The position numbers and the translations under genes are program-made. DNA of 34,991 nucleotides from RI-92 sp040235555 (lineage in GTDB: Bacteria > Pseudomonadota > Gammaproteobacteria > UBA6429 > Thiohalophilaceae), in contig JBECKZ010000281.1 of NCBI GenBank assembly GCA_040235555.1, forward strand, positions 1-34,991. The letters are read 5' to 3'. The notes below the pieces were generated by a model that saw nothing but the letters and a program-made list of their open reading frames with translations, made no database searches and was not told the origin of the DNA. This document shows positions 24,296 to 32,800 of the stretch, one piece after another (the first letter of the stretch is position 1; every line of letters starts with the position of its first letter).

Positions 24296-24325
24296 TTGCC
24301 AAACCGGCCCCTTTTCACATAGGCT
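24296..24325 (+). promoter_or_regulatory. Candidate promoter of the 6S RNA gene
   Basis: TTGCCA (24296-24301) and TAGGCT (24320-24325) are separated by 18 bp and place a start site near 24332, exactly where the closing stem of 6S RNA begins. The -10 is imperfect but the position fits. Confidence 0.5.
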
Positions 24326-24332
24326 GGTACCT

Positions 24333-24517
24333 GTATCCCCTGCGGTATACGAGAGTCGACTGGGATATTCTTGAGCCTTAAATTAATCCCTCGGGAGCAA
24401 AAACCCTGGCGTCGTGTGCATGTCCGCCCCGTAGCGGAAAGCCTAACATGCTTGTGCTGCTCCCACCTTGAACCTCAGGTTCAAGAAACAAGTCGCAACG
24501 GTACTCGCGGGGGATAC
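24333..24517 (+). ncRNA. ssrS: 6S RNA
   Basis: 6S RNA binds the sigma70 RNA polymerase holoenzyme by mimicking an open promoter and dampens transcription in stationary phase. About 185 nt lie between zapA and fau, the same position as in E. coli. The ends form a closing stem: GTATCCCCTGCG at 24333-24344 pairs with CGCGGGGGATAC at 24506-24517, with one wobble. The 3' half contains CACCTTGAACCTCAGGTTCAAG, almost identical to the conserved hairpin of enterobacterial 6S RNA, and the 5' half has GAGCCTTAAA-like text. The ends are set by the stem and are accurate to a few bases. fau may be cotranscribed, as in other species. Confidence 0.92.
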
Positions 24518-24566
24518 ACCCTCATCTAAAATTTATAACCATAAGAAACCATAAACCCGACCCTGC

Positions 24567-25175
24567 ATGGACGACCGCCAGTCACTCCGTACCGCCATTC
24601 GTAAACGCCGTGCCCAGTTGGATTCCGCCTGGTGCGAAGCCAGTTCAGCACAAATTTGTGAACACCTGGCCAGTTCCTGGATCTATCGCCGGGCCCGACA
24701 TATCGCGTTTTATTTTGCGCAGGGTAATGAGGTCGATCTCGAACCACTCATGCAAAATGCCTGGGCTGCAAAGAAACAGGTCTACCTGCCCATCCTGGGT
24801 TTACGTTACAGCGGTCAATTATGGTTTGTGCCATGCCAACCGGATACCCCGATGTATGCGAACCGTTTTGGCATCGCCGAACCCATTCATGCCTCGCATG
24901 ATCGGCGCACCAAGCTACGCAGTCTTGATCTGATACTGATGCCACTGGTTGCCTTCGATCAACGCGGTAATCGACTTGGAATGGGCGGTGGTTTCTATGA
25001 CAAGACTCTGGAAGGCCTGAATACAAGTTGTCATAACTGGTCACGCCCTAAACGGATCGGTATTGCCTATGCCATGCAGGCTGTCGAGTCGATTCCGGGT
25101 GAGCACTGGGATGTTCCCCTGGATGGCGTCGTGACAGAATGCGGTTTGCAATGGTTTAAACGAGGAAAGCAATGA
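24567..25175 (+). CDS. fau: 5-formyltetrahydrofolate cyclo-ligase
   Basis: This enzyme (5-FCL, MTHFS; ygfA in E. coli) uses ATP to convert 5-formyl-THF to 5,10-methenyl-THF, returning a storage folate to the one-carbon pool. The 202-residue protein has LRTAIRKRRAQLD at the N-terminus, the HIAFYFAQGNEVDLEPL segment and the phosphate-binding GMGGGFYDKTLEGL loop near residue 138, with DLILMPLVAFDQRGNRLG just before it. ATG 24567 lies 49 bp after the 6S RNA. Its stop overlaps the EVE gene start (ATGA). The link to glycine metabolism is indirect: 5-formyl-THF arises from the reverse activity of serine hydroxymethyltransferase. Confidence 0.94.
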   Translation: MDDRQSLRTAIRKRRAQLDSAWCEASSAQICEHLASSWIYRRARHIAFYFAQGNEVDLEPLMQNAWAAKKQVYLPILGLRYSGQLWFVPCQPDTPMYANRFGIAEPIHASHDRRTKLRSLDLILMPLVAFDQRGNRLGMGGGFYDKTLEGLNTSCHNWSRPKRIGIAYAMQAVESIPGEHWDVPLDGVVTECGLQWFKRGKQ

Positions 25176-25642
25176 AATACTGGATAATGAAATCTGAACC
25201 AGATGCCTTTAGCATCGATGACCTGGCTAAACGCCCCCGTAAAACGGAACACTGGGATGGAATTCGTAATTTCCAGGTACGCAACATGATGCGTGACGAG
25301 ATGAAGAAGGGTGATGAGGCCCTGTTTTACCATTCGAGCTGCAAGGAACCCGGTGCAGTGGGCATTGTTCGCATTATAAAGGGTGCTTACCCGGACCATA
25401 CCGCCTTCGATCCGGAAAGTAAGTACTATGATCCCAAGTCAGATCCGGATAATCCCCGCTGGTTGATGGTCGACGTACAGTTGGTACGCAAATTCAATCG
25501 TGTGATCACCCTGCAAGAGCTCAAATCACACCAATTTCTGGCCGACATGCTGATCTTGCGCCGGGGAAACCGTCTATCAGTGACCCCGATAAGCAAAAAA
25601 CACTGGGATTACATCCTCAAACTCGAGTCAAAAGCATCCTGA
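25172..25642 (+). CDS. EVE domain-containing protein
   Basis: This 156-residue protein consists of a single EVE (PUA-like) domain: MKYWIMKSEPDAFSIDDLA at the start, HWDGIRNFQVRNMMRDEMKKGDEALFYHS near residue 27, then GIVRIIKGAYPDHTAFDP and RWLMVDVQLVRKF. EVE domains bind modified nucleobases in DNA or RNA and are related to YTH domains. The biological ligand of this housekeeping subfamily is not known to me. It starts within the fau stop (ATGA overlap) behind GAGGAAAGCA, so it is cotranslated with fau. Confidence 0.93.
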   Translation: MKYWIMKSEPDAFSIDDLAKRPRKTEHWDGIRNFQVRNMMRDEMKKGDEALFYHSSCKEPGAVGIVRIIKGAYPDHTAFDPESKYYDPKSDPDNPRWLMVDVQLVRKFNRVITLQELKSHQFLADMLILRRGNRLSVTPISKKHWDYILKLESKAS

Positions 25643-26736
25643 ACACTTCCTAACAGCCGTTACACCATGCTGTTATGGTCCAGATTGCCTTTATCAACTC
25701 GTACTAACCCTGGATCAACATCAAAAACCGGCTGAAACAGCCTCTGATACAGGTTCAATAAGGCAAAAACAGTGATTTTTGCTCGCCTAAAACAAAAAAA
25801 TTAACAAATTAAACAAAATTAATGCGAAATAGCGCCTGATAAGTTTTTTCAGCCATTTTTAGATCTGTTTATTCTGCAATATGGTGCAAAAAATCGTTGC
25901 TGATACGCCTTATCATTCCTTAATACGCTATTCGAGGCAATTTATTGATATGCACTCTTGCAAAAATGCACTTAACTGGCACTCAACAAGACCTTTTGAA
26001 GGTGACCAACCCTAAAAAAGACTTACATGAGGTCGAGTGCAGACAAAAATCAGGTCAAAGCTTTATATCAAATGGTGTGCATGTGATGTTTTTCAAAAAT
26101 TTTCCTGCATTCACCGACTACAAATTACAAAAATTGATGGGCTGCGACCGTATCAGGGCCTTCACATTGTTAAAAATGACCAGGTAAACCCAAAAATACT
26201 CTCCGCAAAGGCATCACATGAAAAAAATTGCCTTCTGTAAACCAAAATCAGGGGGCATAAGGGGAAAATTTCATGCTTAAAAAGAAAAATATGTCGCTGA
26301 TCTACCCATAGCGGCATAAATTTATCGGTCACAGACCTGTTACAGGCTCATCAACACCGAATTAACAACCGTATAAACTGAAATTCATGCTCACTACAGG
26401 TAAACCAGCAGCAAAATTTAGTTTTGAAACCACCGAAAAGGGTACATGGGACGAAATTTTTCGTCTTTGCCGTAAAAATTCAGCACTGCATTAGCTAAAG
26501 ATGAGTAAATTTTTGATCGTCACAAGTAAATTTTGCTACTGAAGCACCCTGTACGTGCAAAACGCAGAAAATTTTCTTCGTAAAACTAAAAATTTTCCGC
26601 CACACGACGCTAACGAGTAGCGATATGAACTGAAAAACACATAACTCGGGAATTTTTAAAAACAGAGACTAGCTTTTTTTATTCACTTGGCTATACTCCA
26701 CTAAACTCAGTGTTCACAAACCTCGGAGGGTTTAAC
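25643..26736. other. 1.1-kb AT-rich gap with no convincing gene
   Basis: This is the longest non-coding stretch of the window and it is clearly richer in A/T than the flanking genes. The longest frame (25945-26187, 80 codons) has no ribosome-binding site and no family resemblance. Visible structure: TAACAGC at 25651-25657 with GCTGTTA at 25669-25675, without a T-tract, after the EVE gene; GACGAAA-TT-TTTCGTC at 26450-26465; and GAAAATTTTC at 26567-26576. AAATTT/AATTTT motifs are dense between 26400 and 26660. A TATACT at 26692-26697 may be the -10 of the histone-like gene. It could be a regulatory or protein-binding region for that gene, or decayed DNA. Confidence 0.5.
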
Positions 26737-27000
26737 ATGGCAACAAAGAAGAAAACTCGTAAGAAGGCAGCTAAGAAGACTGCAACTGCAAAGAAGCGTC
26801 CTGCCAAGAAGGCCGCTAAGAAGAAGGTAGCCAAGAAAAAGGCTGCTAAGAAGAAAACAGCAAAGAAAAAAGTAGCCAAGAAAAAGGCTGCTAAAAAGAA
26901 AGTAGCGAAGAAGAAGGCAGGCAAGAAGAAAGCAGCGAAGAAGAAATCAGCTGCTGCCGGCGGCACCAAGAAAAAAGCACGTCGCCGCAAGAAGAAGTAA
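26737..27000 (+). CDS. Histone H1-like Lys/Ala-rich DNA-binding protein
   Basis: This 87-residue protein is made almost entirely of Lys and Ala in repeats of the KKKAAKKK/KKVAKKK type, with a short GG hinge and an RRRKKK tail. It resembles the C-terminal tail of eukaryotic H1 and bacterial H1-like proteins (HctB/AlgP-type tails). Such tails are disordered and bind and compact DNA through charge. ATG 26737 follows GGAGGG at 26725-26730, an excellent ribosome-binding site; the frame opens further upstream without one. The gene stands alone between a long AT-rich gap and a strong terminator. No globular domain is present. The repeat count is likely to vary between strains. Confidence 0.9.
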   Translation: MATKKKTRKKAAKKTATAKKRPAKKAAKKKVAKKKAAKKKTAKKKVAKKKAAKKKVAKKKAGKKKAAKKKSAAAGGTKKKARRRKKK

Positions 27001-27026
27001 GACTTAGAGCTGCTAAGCAGCTTACG

Positions 27027-27053
27027 AAAAGGGCCTCAAATGAGGCCCTTTTT
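27027..27053. terminator. Bidirectional rho-independent terminator
   Basis: GGGCCTC at 27031-27037 pairs with GAGGCCC at 27042-27048 around AAAT. TTTTT follows on the plus strand (for the histone-like gene) and AAAA precedes it at 27027-27030, giving a T-tract on the minus strand as well (for ilvA). Confidence 0.85.
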
Positions 27054-27067
27054 CTTTATGAGCACCC

Positions 27068-27266
27068 GTGAAAGCTATTCGGCAATTGCTCCTGCATTGC
27101 TCTACCTCGCGCATCCCTGCGCTCGTGCGCTTGCCGGTTCATCGTTAAAAAGTCGTGTGTCGAATGCTCATTTATTCTATATAAACTCCGCTCCGCCACC
27201 CGACTTTTGCCTCGCCCCAGCTGCGCTCATGACGCTTTCAACGGGGGCTCTTCTGTGAAAGCTATT
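27068..27266. repeat. Palindromic insert flanked by a 12-bp direct repeat
   Basis: GTGAAAGCTATT is present at 27068-27079 and at 27255-27266; the second copy contains the ilvA stop codon. The 175 bp between them include AAAAGTCG at 27148-27155 and CGACTTTT at 27201-27208. These enclose a dyad centred on the TTTATTCTATATAAA tract (27171-27185), with weaker symmetry continuing outward (GCGCTCGTGCGC on the left, GCTGCGCTCATGACGC on the right). No frame within it looks coding. The arrangement resembles a small inserted element with a target-site duplication. Confidence 0.5.
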
Positions 27267-28776
27267 GCAGGAACAGAGCGTAGGCGGGATTGTTGTTCTC
27301 CTCCCAATAGGGGTAGCCGATTTCGTCCAGATACCCTTTGAATTCGAGTTTGTCCCCTTCCGGTACCTGGATTCCGATCAAGACCCGGCCGTAGGCAGCA
27401 CCGTGATTGCGGTAGTGAAACAGGCTGATATTCCATTTTTCCCCAAGCCGATTTAGAAATCGCAGCAATGCGCCCGGGCGCTCCGGAAACTCAAACCGAT
27501 ACAGGTTTTCATCCTGCAGACCAGAGGCTCGGCCACCGACCATGTAGCGGATGTGCATCTTGGCCATTTCATTATCGGTCATATCCAGAACTGGATAATC
27601 TTTACCGCGTAGTGCAGTCAATAATTCATCCTTTTCCTTGGGACCACTCTGCACTTGCACGCCGACAAAGACATGGGCGTGGTCAGCGTCGGAATAACGG
27701 TAATTAAACTCAGTGATGCCGCGCTGACCGATGGTTTCGCAAAATGTGCGAAAGCTACCGGGTCTCTCCGGTATCGTCACCGCAAATATGGCCTCACGGT
27801 GTTCACCCAGTTCGGCACGTTCTGCCACATGGCGCAGGCGATCGAAATTCATATTGGCACCGCTATCGATGGCAATAAAAGTCCGCGCCGTGCAATTTTC
27901 CCGTTCGATGTATTTTTTCATCCCGGCAACCGCCAGGGCGCCCGCTGGTTCGGTAATGGAACGGGTGTCATCGAAGATATCCTTGATCGCGGCACAGATC
28001 TCATCGGTGCTAACCAGGATAACCTCATCAACGCAGGCCTGAGCAATGCGAAATGGCTCTTCCCCGACCTGTCGCACCGCTACGCCATCGGCAAAAATGC
28101 CTACTGAGTCGAGTATCACTCGCTCTTTTGCTGCCAGTGCCGCATACATGCAGGGTGCATCGTCCGGTTCGACACCAATGATGCGGATCTCCGGGTGCAA
28201 TGTCTTTATATAGGAACTGATACCCGCGATCAGGCCACCGCCACCCACCGGTACGAAGATGGCATCGATCCTCCCCTGGTATTGCTGGAGAATTTCAGCT
28301 GCAATGGTACCCTGCCCGGCAATGACCAGTGGATCATCGTAGGGGTGGATAAATTCGAGCTGTTGTTGTTGAGCCAACTCACGCGCATGGGCATAGGCAT
28401 CATCATAGGTATTGCCGTGCAGCACAATCTCCACACCATACTGTGCCACGGAGTTAACCTTGATCCGCGGGGTGGTCTTGGGCATGACGATGACTGCCCT
28501 GATCTTTAGTTTTTGTGCGGCAAGAGCAACACCCTGGGCATGATTTCCGGCCGAGGCAGTGATAATGCCATGCTGACGCTGGGCTTCACTCAGATGGATG
28601 ATTTTGTTATAGGCCCCGCGAATCTTGAAAGAAAACACCGGTTGCATGTCTTCGCGCTTGAGCAACACCTGATTTTGCAGGCGGCGGGACAGGCTGGGTG
28701 CAGATTCCAGCGGCGTATGCTGCGCCACGTCATAGACGCGGGCCTGATTGATCTTGTCGACGTAATCCTGAAACAT
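27262..28776 (-). CDS. ilvA: Threonine ammonia-lyase, biosynthetic
   Basis: IlvA deaminates threonine to 2-oxobutanoate, the first step of isoleucine synthesis. The 504-residue protein is of the long biosynthetic type. The PLP domain carries Lys51 in PVFSFKIRGAYNKI, the SAGNHAQGVALAA phosphate loop, VPVGGGGLIAGISSY and FIAIDSGANMNFDRL. Two C-terminal ACT-like regulatory domains follow, starting AVTIPERPGSFRTFCE and YRFEFPERPGALLRFLN, as expected for feedback inhibition by isoleucine. The stop codon lies inside one copy of a 12-bp direct repeat, and a bidirectional terminator lies about 210 bp further on. Confidence 0.97.
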   Translation of the reverse strand: MFQDYVDKINQARVYDVAQHTPLESAPSLSRRLQNQVLLKREDMQPVFSFKIRGAYNKIIHLSEAQRQHGIITASAGNHAQGVALAAQKLKIRAVIVMPKTTPRIKVNSVAQYGVEIVLHGNTYDDAYAHARELAQQQQLEFIHPYDDPLVIAGQGTIAAEILQQYQGRIDAIFVPVGGGGLIAGISSYIKTLHPEIRIIGVEPDDAPCMYAALAAKERVILDSVGIFADGVAVRQVGEEPFRIAQACVDEVILVSTDEICAAIKDIFDDTRSITEPAGALAVAGMKKYIERENCTARTFIAIDSGANMNFDRLRHVAERAELGEHREAIFAVTIPERPGSFRTFCETIGQRGITEFNYRYSDADHAHVFVGVQVQSGPKEKDELLTALRGKDYPVLDMTDNEMAKMHIRYMVGGRASGLQDENLYRFEFPERPGALLRFLNRLGEKWNISLFHYRNHGAAYGRVLIGIQVPEGDKLEFKGYLDEIGYPYWEENNNPAYALFLQ

Positions 28777-28825
28777 AAAGTACTCAACTTGGGCCGGTTA
28801 CGGCTTTTGGTGAATGGGCTTCCCG

Positions 28826-28971
28826 TATCAGCTTGATGAAAAGTGTTACGAGCGCTGCCAGGGCAAGGCGTAAAAGGACGAAAAACCGGAGTTTACACTC
28901 AGTAACTGAGGATTTTGAGTTCTTTTACAACGCCGCCATGGCGAGTGCAGTAGCTTTTCAGCATGCTGATA
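28826..28971. repeat. 146-bp palindromic MITE-like element upstream of rpiA
   Basis: The stretch is an imperfect inverted repeat over its whole length. The ends are TATCAGCTTGATGAAAAG (28826-28843) and, inverted, TATCAGCATGCTGAAAAG (28954-28971), 16 of 18 identical. Inward, CGCTGCCAGGGCAAGGCG matches the inverted CACTCGCCATGGCGGCGT loosely, TAAAAGGAC matches TAAAAGAAC, and GTTTAC faces GTAAC at the centre. TA at both extremities is compatible with a TA target duplication. There is no coding capacity. A perfect TATAAT begins just outside the right end at 28973-28978, about 50 bp before the rpiA ATG, so the element may influence rpiA expression. Confidence 0.7.
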
Positions 28972-29027
28972 ATATAATGTGTGCTTCCCCACGCCACAAC
29001 GTGGATTTCCGTTTTCAGGGAGTTACC

Positions 29028-29684
29028 ATGACACAAGATGAAATGAAAAAGGCCGTTGCCCAGGCGGCTATCGAATATGTAGAAGCCGGGACGATTATCG
29101 GCATCGGTACCGGCTCGACCGCCAATTTCTTTATTGATGAGCTGGCCAAGATTAAAGGCAAAATCGAAGGGACGGTGGCCAGTTCAGTCGCCAGTGCCGA
29201 CCGGCTCAAAGGACATGGTATCCCAGTGCTGGATCTCAACAGTGTGGACGGACTCTCGGTTTATATCGATGGTGCAGACGAGTCCAACAAATACCTCCAT
29301 CTGATCAAGGGCGGCGGCGGTGCTCTCACCCGTGAGAAGATTGTGGCTGCCGCCAGTCGCAAATTTGTCTGTATTGCCGATGAAAGCAAACTGGTGGATG
29401 TGCTGGGTAAGTTTCCGCTGCCTGTGGAAGTTATCCCCATGGCACGCAGTTATGTCGCGCGCGAGATCGTCAAGCTCGGCGGTCAGCCGGTGCTTCGTGA
29501 AGGCTTCACCACCGACAACGGCAACATCATCCTGGATGTCCATAACCTGCAAATCATGGAACCGGTTAAACTTGAAGAATCCCTGAATCAGATTACCGGT
29601 GTTGTCACCAATGGGCTGTTTGCAATGCGCCCAGCAGATGTGCTGCTGTTAGGTACCAAGGATGGGGTAAAAACGTTAACCTGA
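29028..29684 (+). CDS. rpiA: Ribose-5-phosphate isomerase A
   Basis: RpiA interconverts ribose-5-phosphate and ribulose-5-phosphate in the pentose phosphate pathway. The frame is open from 28833 through the palindromic element, but ATG 29028 (MTQDEMKKAVAQAAIEYVEA) follows AGGGAG and gives 218 residues, close to the 219 of E. coli. Motifs are IGIGTGSTANFFIDELA at 24-40, YIDGADESN with Asp81/Asp84, and LIKGGGGALTREKIVA with Lys94 and the catalytic base Glu103. The C-terminus VTNGLFAMRPADVLLLGT is typical. Its stop overlaps the DUF2905 start by one base. Confidence 0.97.
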   Translation: MTQDEMKKAVAQAAIEYVEAGTIIGIGTGSTANFFIDELAKIKGKIEGTVASSVASADRLKGHGIPVLDLNSVDGLSVYIDGADESNKYLHLIKGGGGALTREKIVAAASRKFVCIADESKLVDVLGKFPLPVEVIPMARSYVAREIVKLGGQPVLREGFTTDNGNIILDVHNLQIMEPVKLEESLNQITGVVTNGLFAMRPADVLLLGTKDGVKTLT

Positions 29685-29890
29685 TGAGTATTCGCCAGAT
29701 ACTGATCAGTATTGGTGTTTTGCTTATCCTGGTGGGGCTGGCGTGGCCCTGGCTGCACAAATTCGGTCTGTTCAGGCTGCCCGGAGATATCGTTATCGAG
29801 CGGGACAACTTCCGGTTTTATTTTCCGATCACCAGCATGATTCTCATCAGCCTGCTGATCAGTTTGATCCTGTGGTTGTTCAAGAAGTGA
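29684..29890 (+). CDS. DUF2905 small membrane protein
   Basis: This 68-residue protein has two hydrophobic helices (about 5-25 and 47-66) separated by the loop FGLFRLPGDIVIERDNFRFYFP, the hallmark of the DUF2905 family. No function is established. It starts inside the rpiA stop (TGATG), so it is translationally coupled to rpiA. It ends 1 bp before the convergent oxidoreductase gene. Confidence 0.9.
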   Translation: MSIRQILISIGVLLILVGLAWPWLHKFGLFRLPGDIVIERDNFRFYFPITSMILISLLISLILWLFKK

Positions 29891-29891
29891 G

Positions 29892-32800
29892 TTACAGCAA
29901 GATCCGCTCAATCCCACCCTGGCTAACCTTGCTCACAAAAGTCTCCTGCCAGTTTTCGCCTAGCTTGGCACGTGCCAGTTCCACCACGATGTAATCGGTT
30001 TGCAGACCAGTATCTTCACGATAGCGAGACAGGCCCTGTTGGCAGGCAGGGCATGAGGTTAACAGCTTCACTTCACCGTGTTCGCTGACAGTTTTACCTG
30101 TCAGCTTTTCGATGCCCTTGTGCAGCTCTTCCTGTTTGCGAAACCGCACCTGCGTGGCGATATCGGGTCGTGCCACTGCGAAGGTACCAGCCTCACCGCA
30201 ACAACGATCGCTTAACAGCACATCTTGTCCCATCAGGGTGGACGCGACTTTAACCGGCGAATACTGTTTCATCGGTGTATGACAGGGGTCATGATACAGA
30301 TATTGTGTTGTCCCCGTCGGCGTCAATGTCACGCCCTTCTCCATCAGGTATTCATGTATATCCATCAGCCGGCAACCCGGGAAAATTTTGCTGAACTGGT
30401 ATGTGAGTAATTGATCAATACAGGTTCCACAGGACACCAGCACCGTCTTGATGTCGAGATAATTCAGCGTATTGGCGATACGATGAAACAGGACCTGGTT
30501 GGCTACCGAGATCTGCTTGCCCTTGTTTGCATCACCGCCGGATTTTTGCGGGTAACCGCAACACAGATATCCCGGCGGCAACACCGTTTGCACACCCTGT
30601 TCGTATAACATCGCGATGGTGGCCAGACCGATCTGGCTGAACAGGCGTTCCGATCCACAACCGGGAAAATAAAATACTGCCTCGGCATCCTGTGCCTGCG
30701 GGTTGCGAATAATGGGGATCAGCTTGTCATCCTCGATAGCCAGCAATGCCCGAGTCGTGCGTGATGGCAGACTGGCGGGCATGGGTTTTTTCACAAAGTG
30801 CACCACCTGTTCCACGATCGGTGCCCGCCCTGTTGTGGATTTTGGATTATTTTCTTTTGGTTTCAATAGCTTATAGATGCCATGCAACAGGCGTTGACCC
30901 GGATAAGCCACCCTGGCAAACAGGCTGTGGATCGCCTTGATGGTGCTGGCGCGAGTGGTATTCAGGAACCACATGGAGAACGCCGTACCCAGATTTTTAC
31001 GTCGTTGACCCTGCTTGCGCAGGATCTCGCGCATGGTGATAGAGACATCGCCAAAATCGATATTCACCGGACAGGGTGACAAACACTTATGACACACGGT
31101 GCAGTGATCGGCGACGTCGTTCATCTCATCGAAGTGGCGCAGCGATATACCACGACGCGTTTGTTCCTCGTACAAAAAGGCCTCGATGATCAAACCGGTC
31201 GCCAGGATCTTGTTACGGGGTGAGTACAACAGGTTAGCGCGTGGAATATGTGTATTACATACCGGTTTGCACTTGCCGCAACGCAGACAATCCTTGATCG
31301 CGGTATTCAACTCACCCAGTTCACTGGCCTCGAGGATCAACGCTTCCTGTTCTACCAGGCGCAATGACGGTGTGTAGGCATTGTGAAGGTCCGAGCCGCT
31401 TTGTAATTTACGCGGATTGAATATATCTTTTGGATCGATCCGTTTTTTATATTCGGTAAATGCATCTACCGCCGCATGATCAAGATACTGCAGCTTGGTG
31501 ATGCCGATACCATGTTCACCGGAGATCACTCCTCCCAGGGATTCTGCCAGTTGCATGATGCGCCCAACCACGACATCCGCCTCGTGCAACATTTCATAAT
31601 CGTTGGAGTTGACCGGGATATTGGTATGCACGTTACCGTCACCGGCGTGCATATGCAGTGCCACGAACAGGCGTGAGGCGCGAATACGGGCATGGACCTT
31701 GTCGAGCTTGCTACGCAGGCGCTCGAACTGCTGACCGGAAAAAATTGTTTTCAGCGGACGTTCGATGGCACTGCGATAAGAGATACGTGCATCGCGGCGT
31801 TGCAACAGGCGAAACACCGTATCATCAGCCCGTAGCCTGGTCTGTTCCGTTTCACCAAATAGTGCGAGGTGACTGTCCGCGGGTTCATTCAACACCCACA
31901 GGATTGTCTCCCACGTCTTCCGGGTCTGCGCCAACAACTCACGGGTAGCCCGAACCTTGTCATCGATCAATGTAACCAGTTCCGGATGGCCGTCATCTGC
32001 GTTGCTGACGTTGAGCAGCTCATACAAAGCTGCGGAATCCTGAGTAAATACCTGTTCGAGTGCAGCGATCATTTTCAGTTTGTTACTGATCGATAGCTCG
32101 ATATTGATCCGCTCGATGCCGTCGCTATATTGCGGCAGCATCTCCAGCGGGATCACCACGTCTTCGTTAATTTTGAAGGCATTGGTGTGTGCAGCAATCG
32201 CTGCAGTACGCGCACGATCGGCCCAGAAGCGCTGGCGCGCCTCTGCACTCACTGCAATAAAGCCCTCGCCCCCGCGCTGATTGGCCATGCGCACGACCTG
32301 CGAGGCGGCCTCGGCCACCTCGTTTTCTTCTTCACCCGCGACATCCACGAGTAGCAACATCTTGGGCAATTCCGTCCTGGGTGCCTTGGTGGTGTAGCGT
32401 ACGGCCCGCACATAACGCTCATCCAGATGTTCCATACCAGCGAGAAACACACCGGGCAATCCATCCAGGTAACTTTTGGTCTCAACGATGGCCGGTACAG
32501 CTCGATGCAAATCCGGGTCGAAAAACTCCAGGCAGACCGTGCGTATGTGCTGCGGCATCTTGTGCAGGATAAATTCGGCGGAGGTGATGATGCCGTCGCA
32601 CCCCTCTTTCTGCACACCGGGCAGACCGCCCAGGAATTTATTCGTTACGTCCTTGCCCAGTCCCTGTTTGCGTAATTGCGCCCCCGGGATGTGCAACATC
32701 TCTGGCTCGCCAATCAAGGTCTGACCGTCTGCCTTGTAGCGGGTAATGCGGAATGCCACCTCGGCCTGTTCATGGATCTTGCCAAGGTTAAGCTGCCGAC

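Noticed and set aside
24230..24566. tRNA gene in the hairpin-rich gap after zapA
   Set aside because: No cloverleaf or CCA end. The sequence and position identify 6S RNA instead.
25945..26187. 80-codon plus-strand frame in the AT-rich gap
   Set aside because: No ribosome-binding site, unremarkable composition and no recognisable family; consistent with chance in a long non-coding stretch.
28833..29027. 65-codon N-terminal extension of rpiA
   Set aside because: It reads through the palindromic element. ATG 29028 has a good ribosome-binding site and gives the normal family length.
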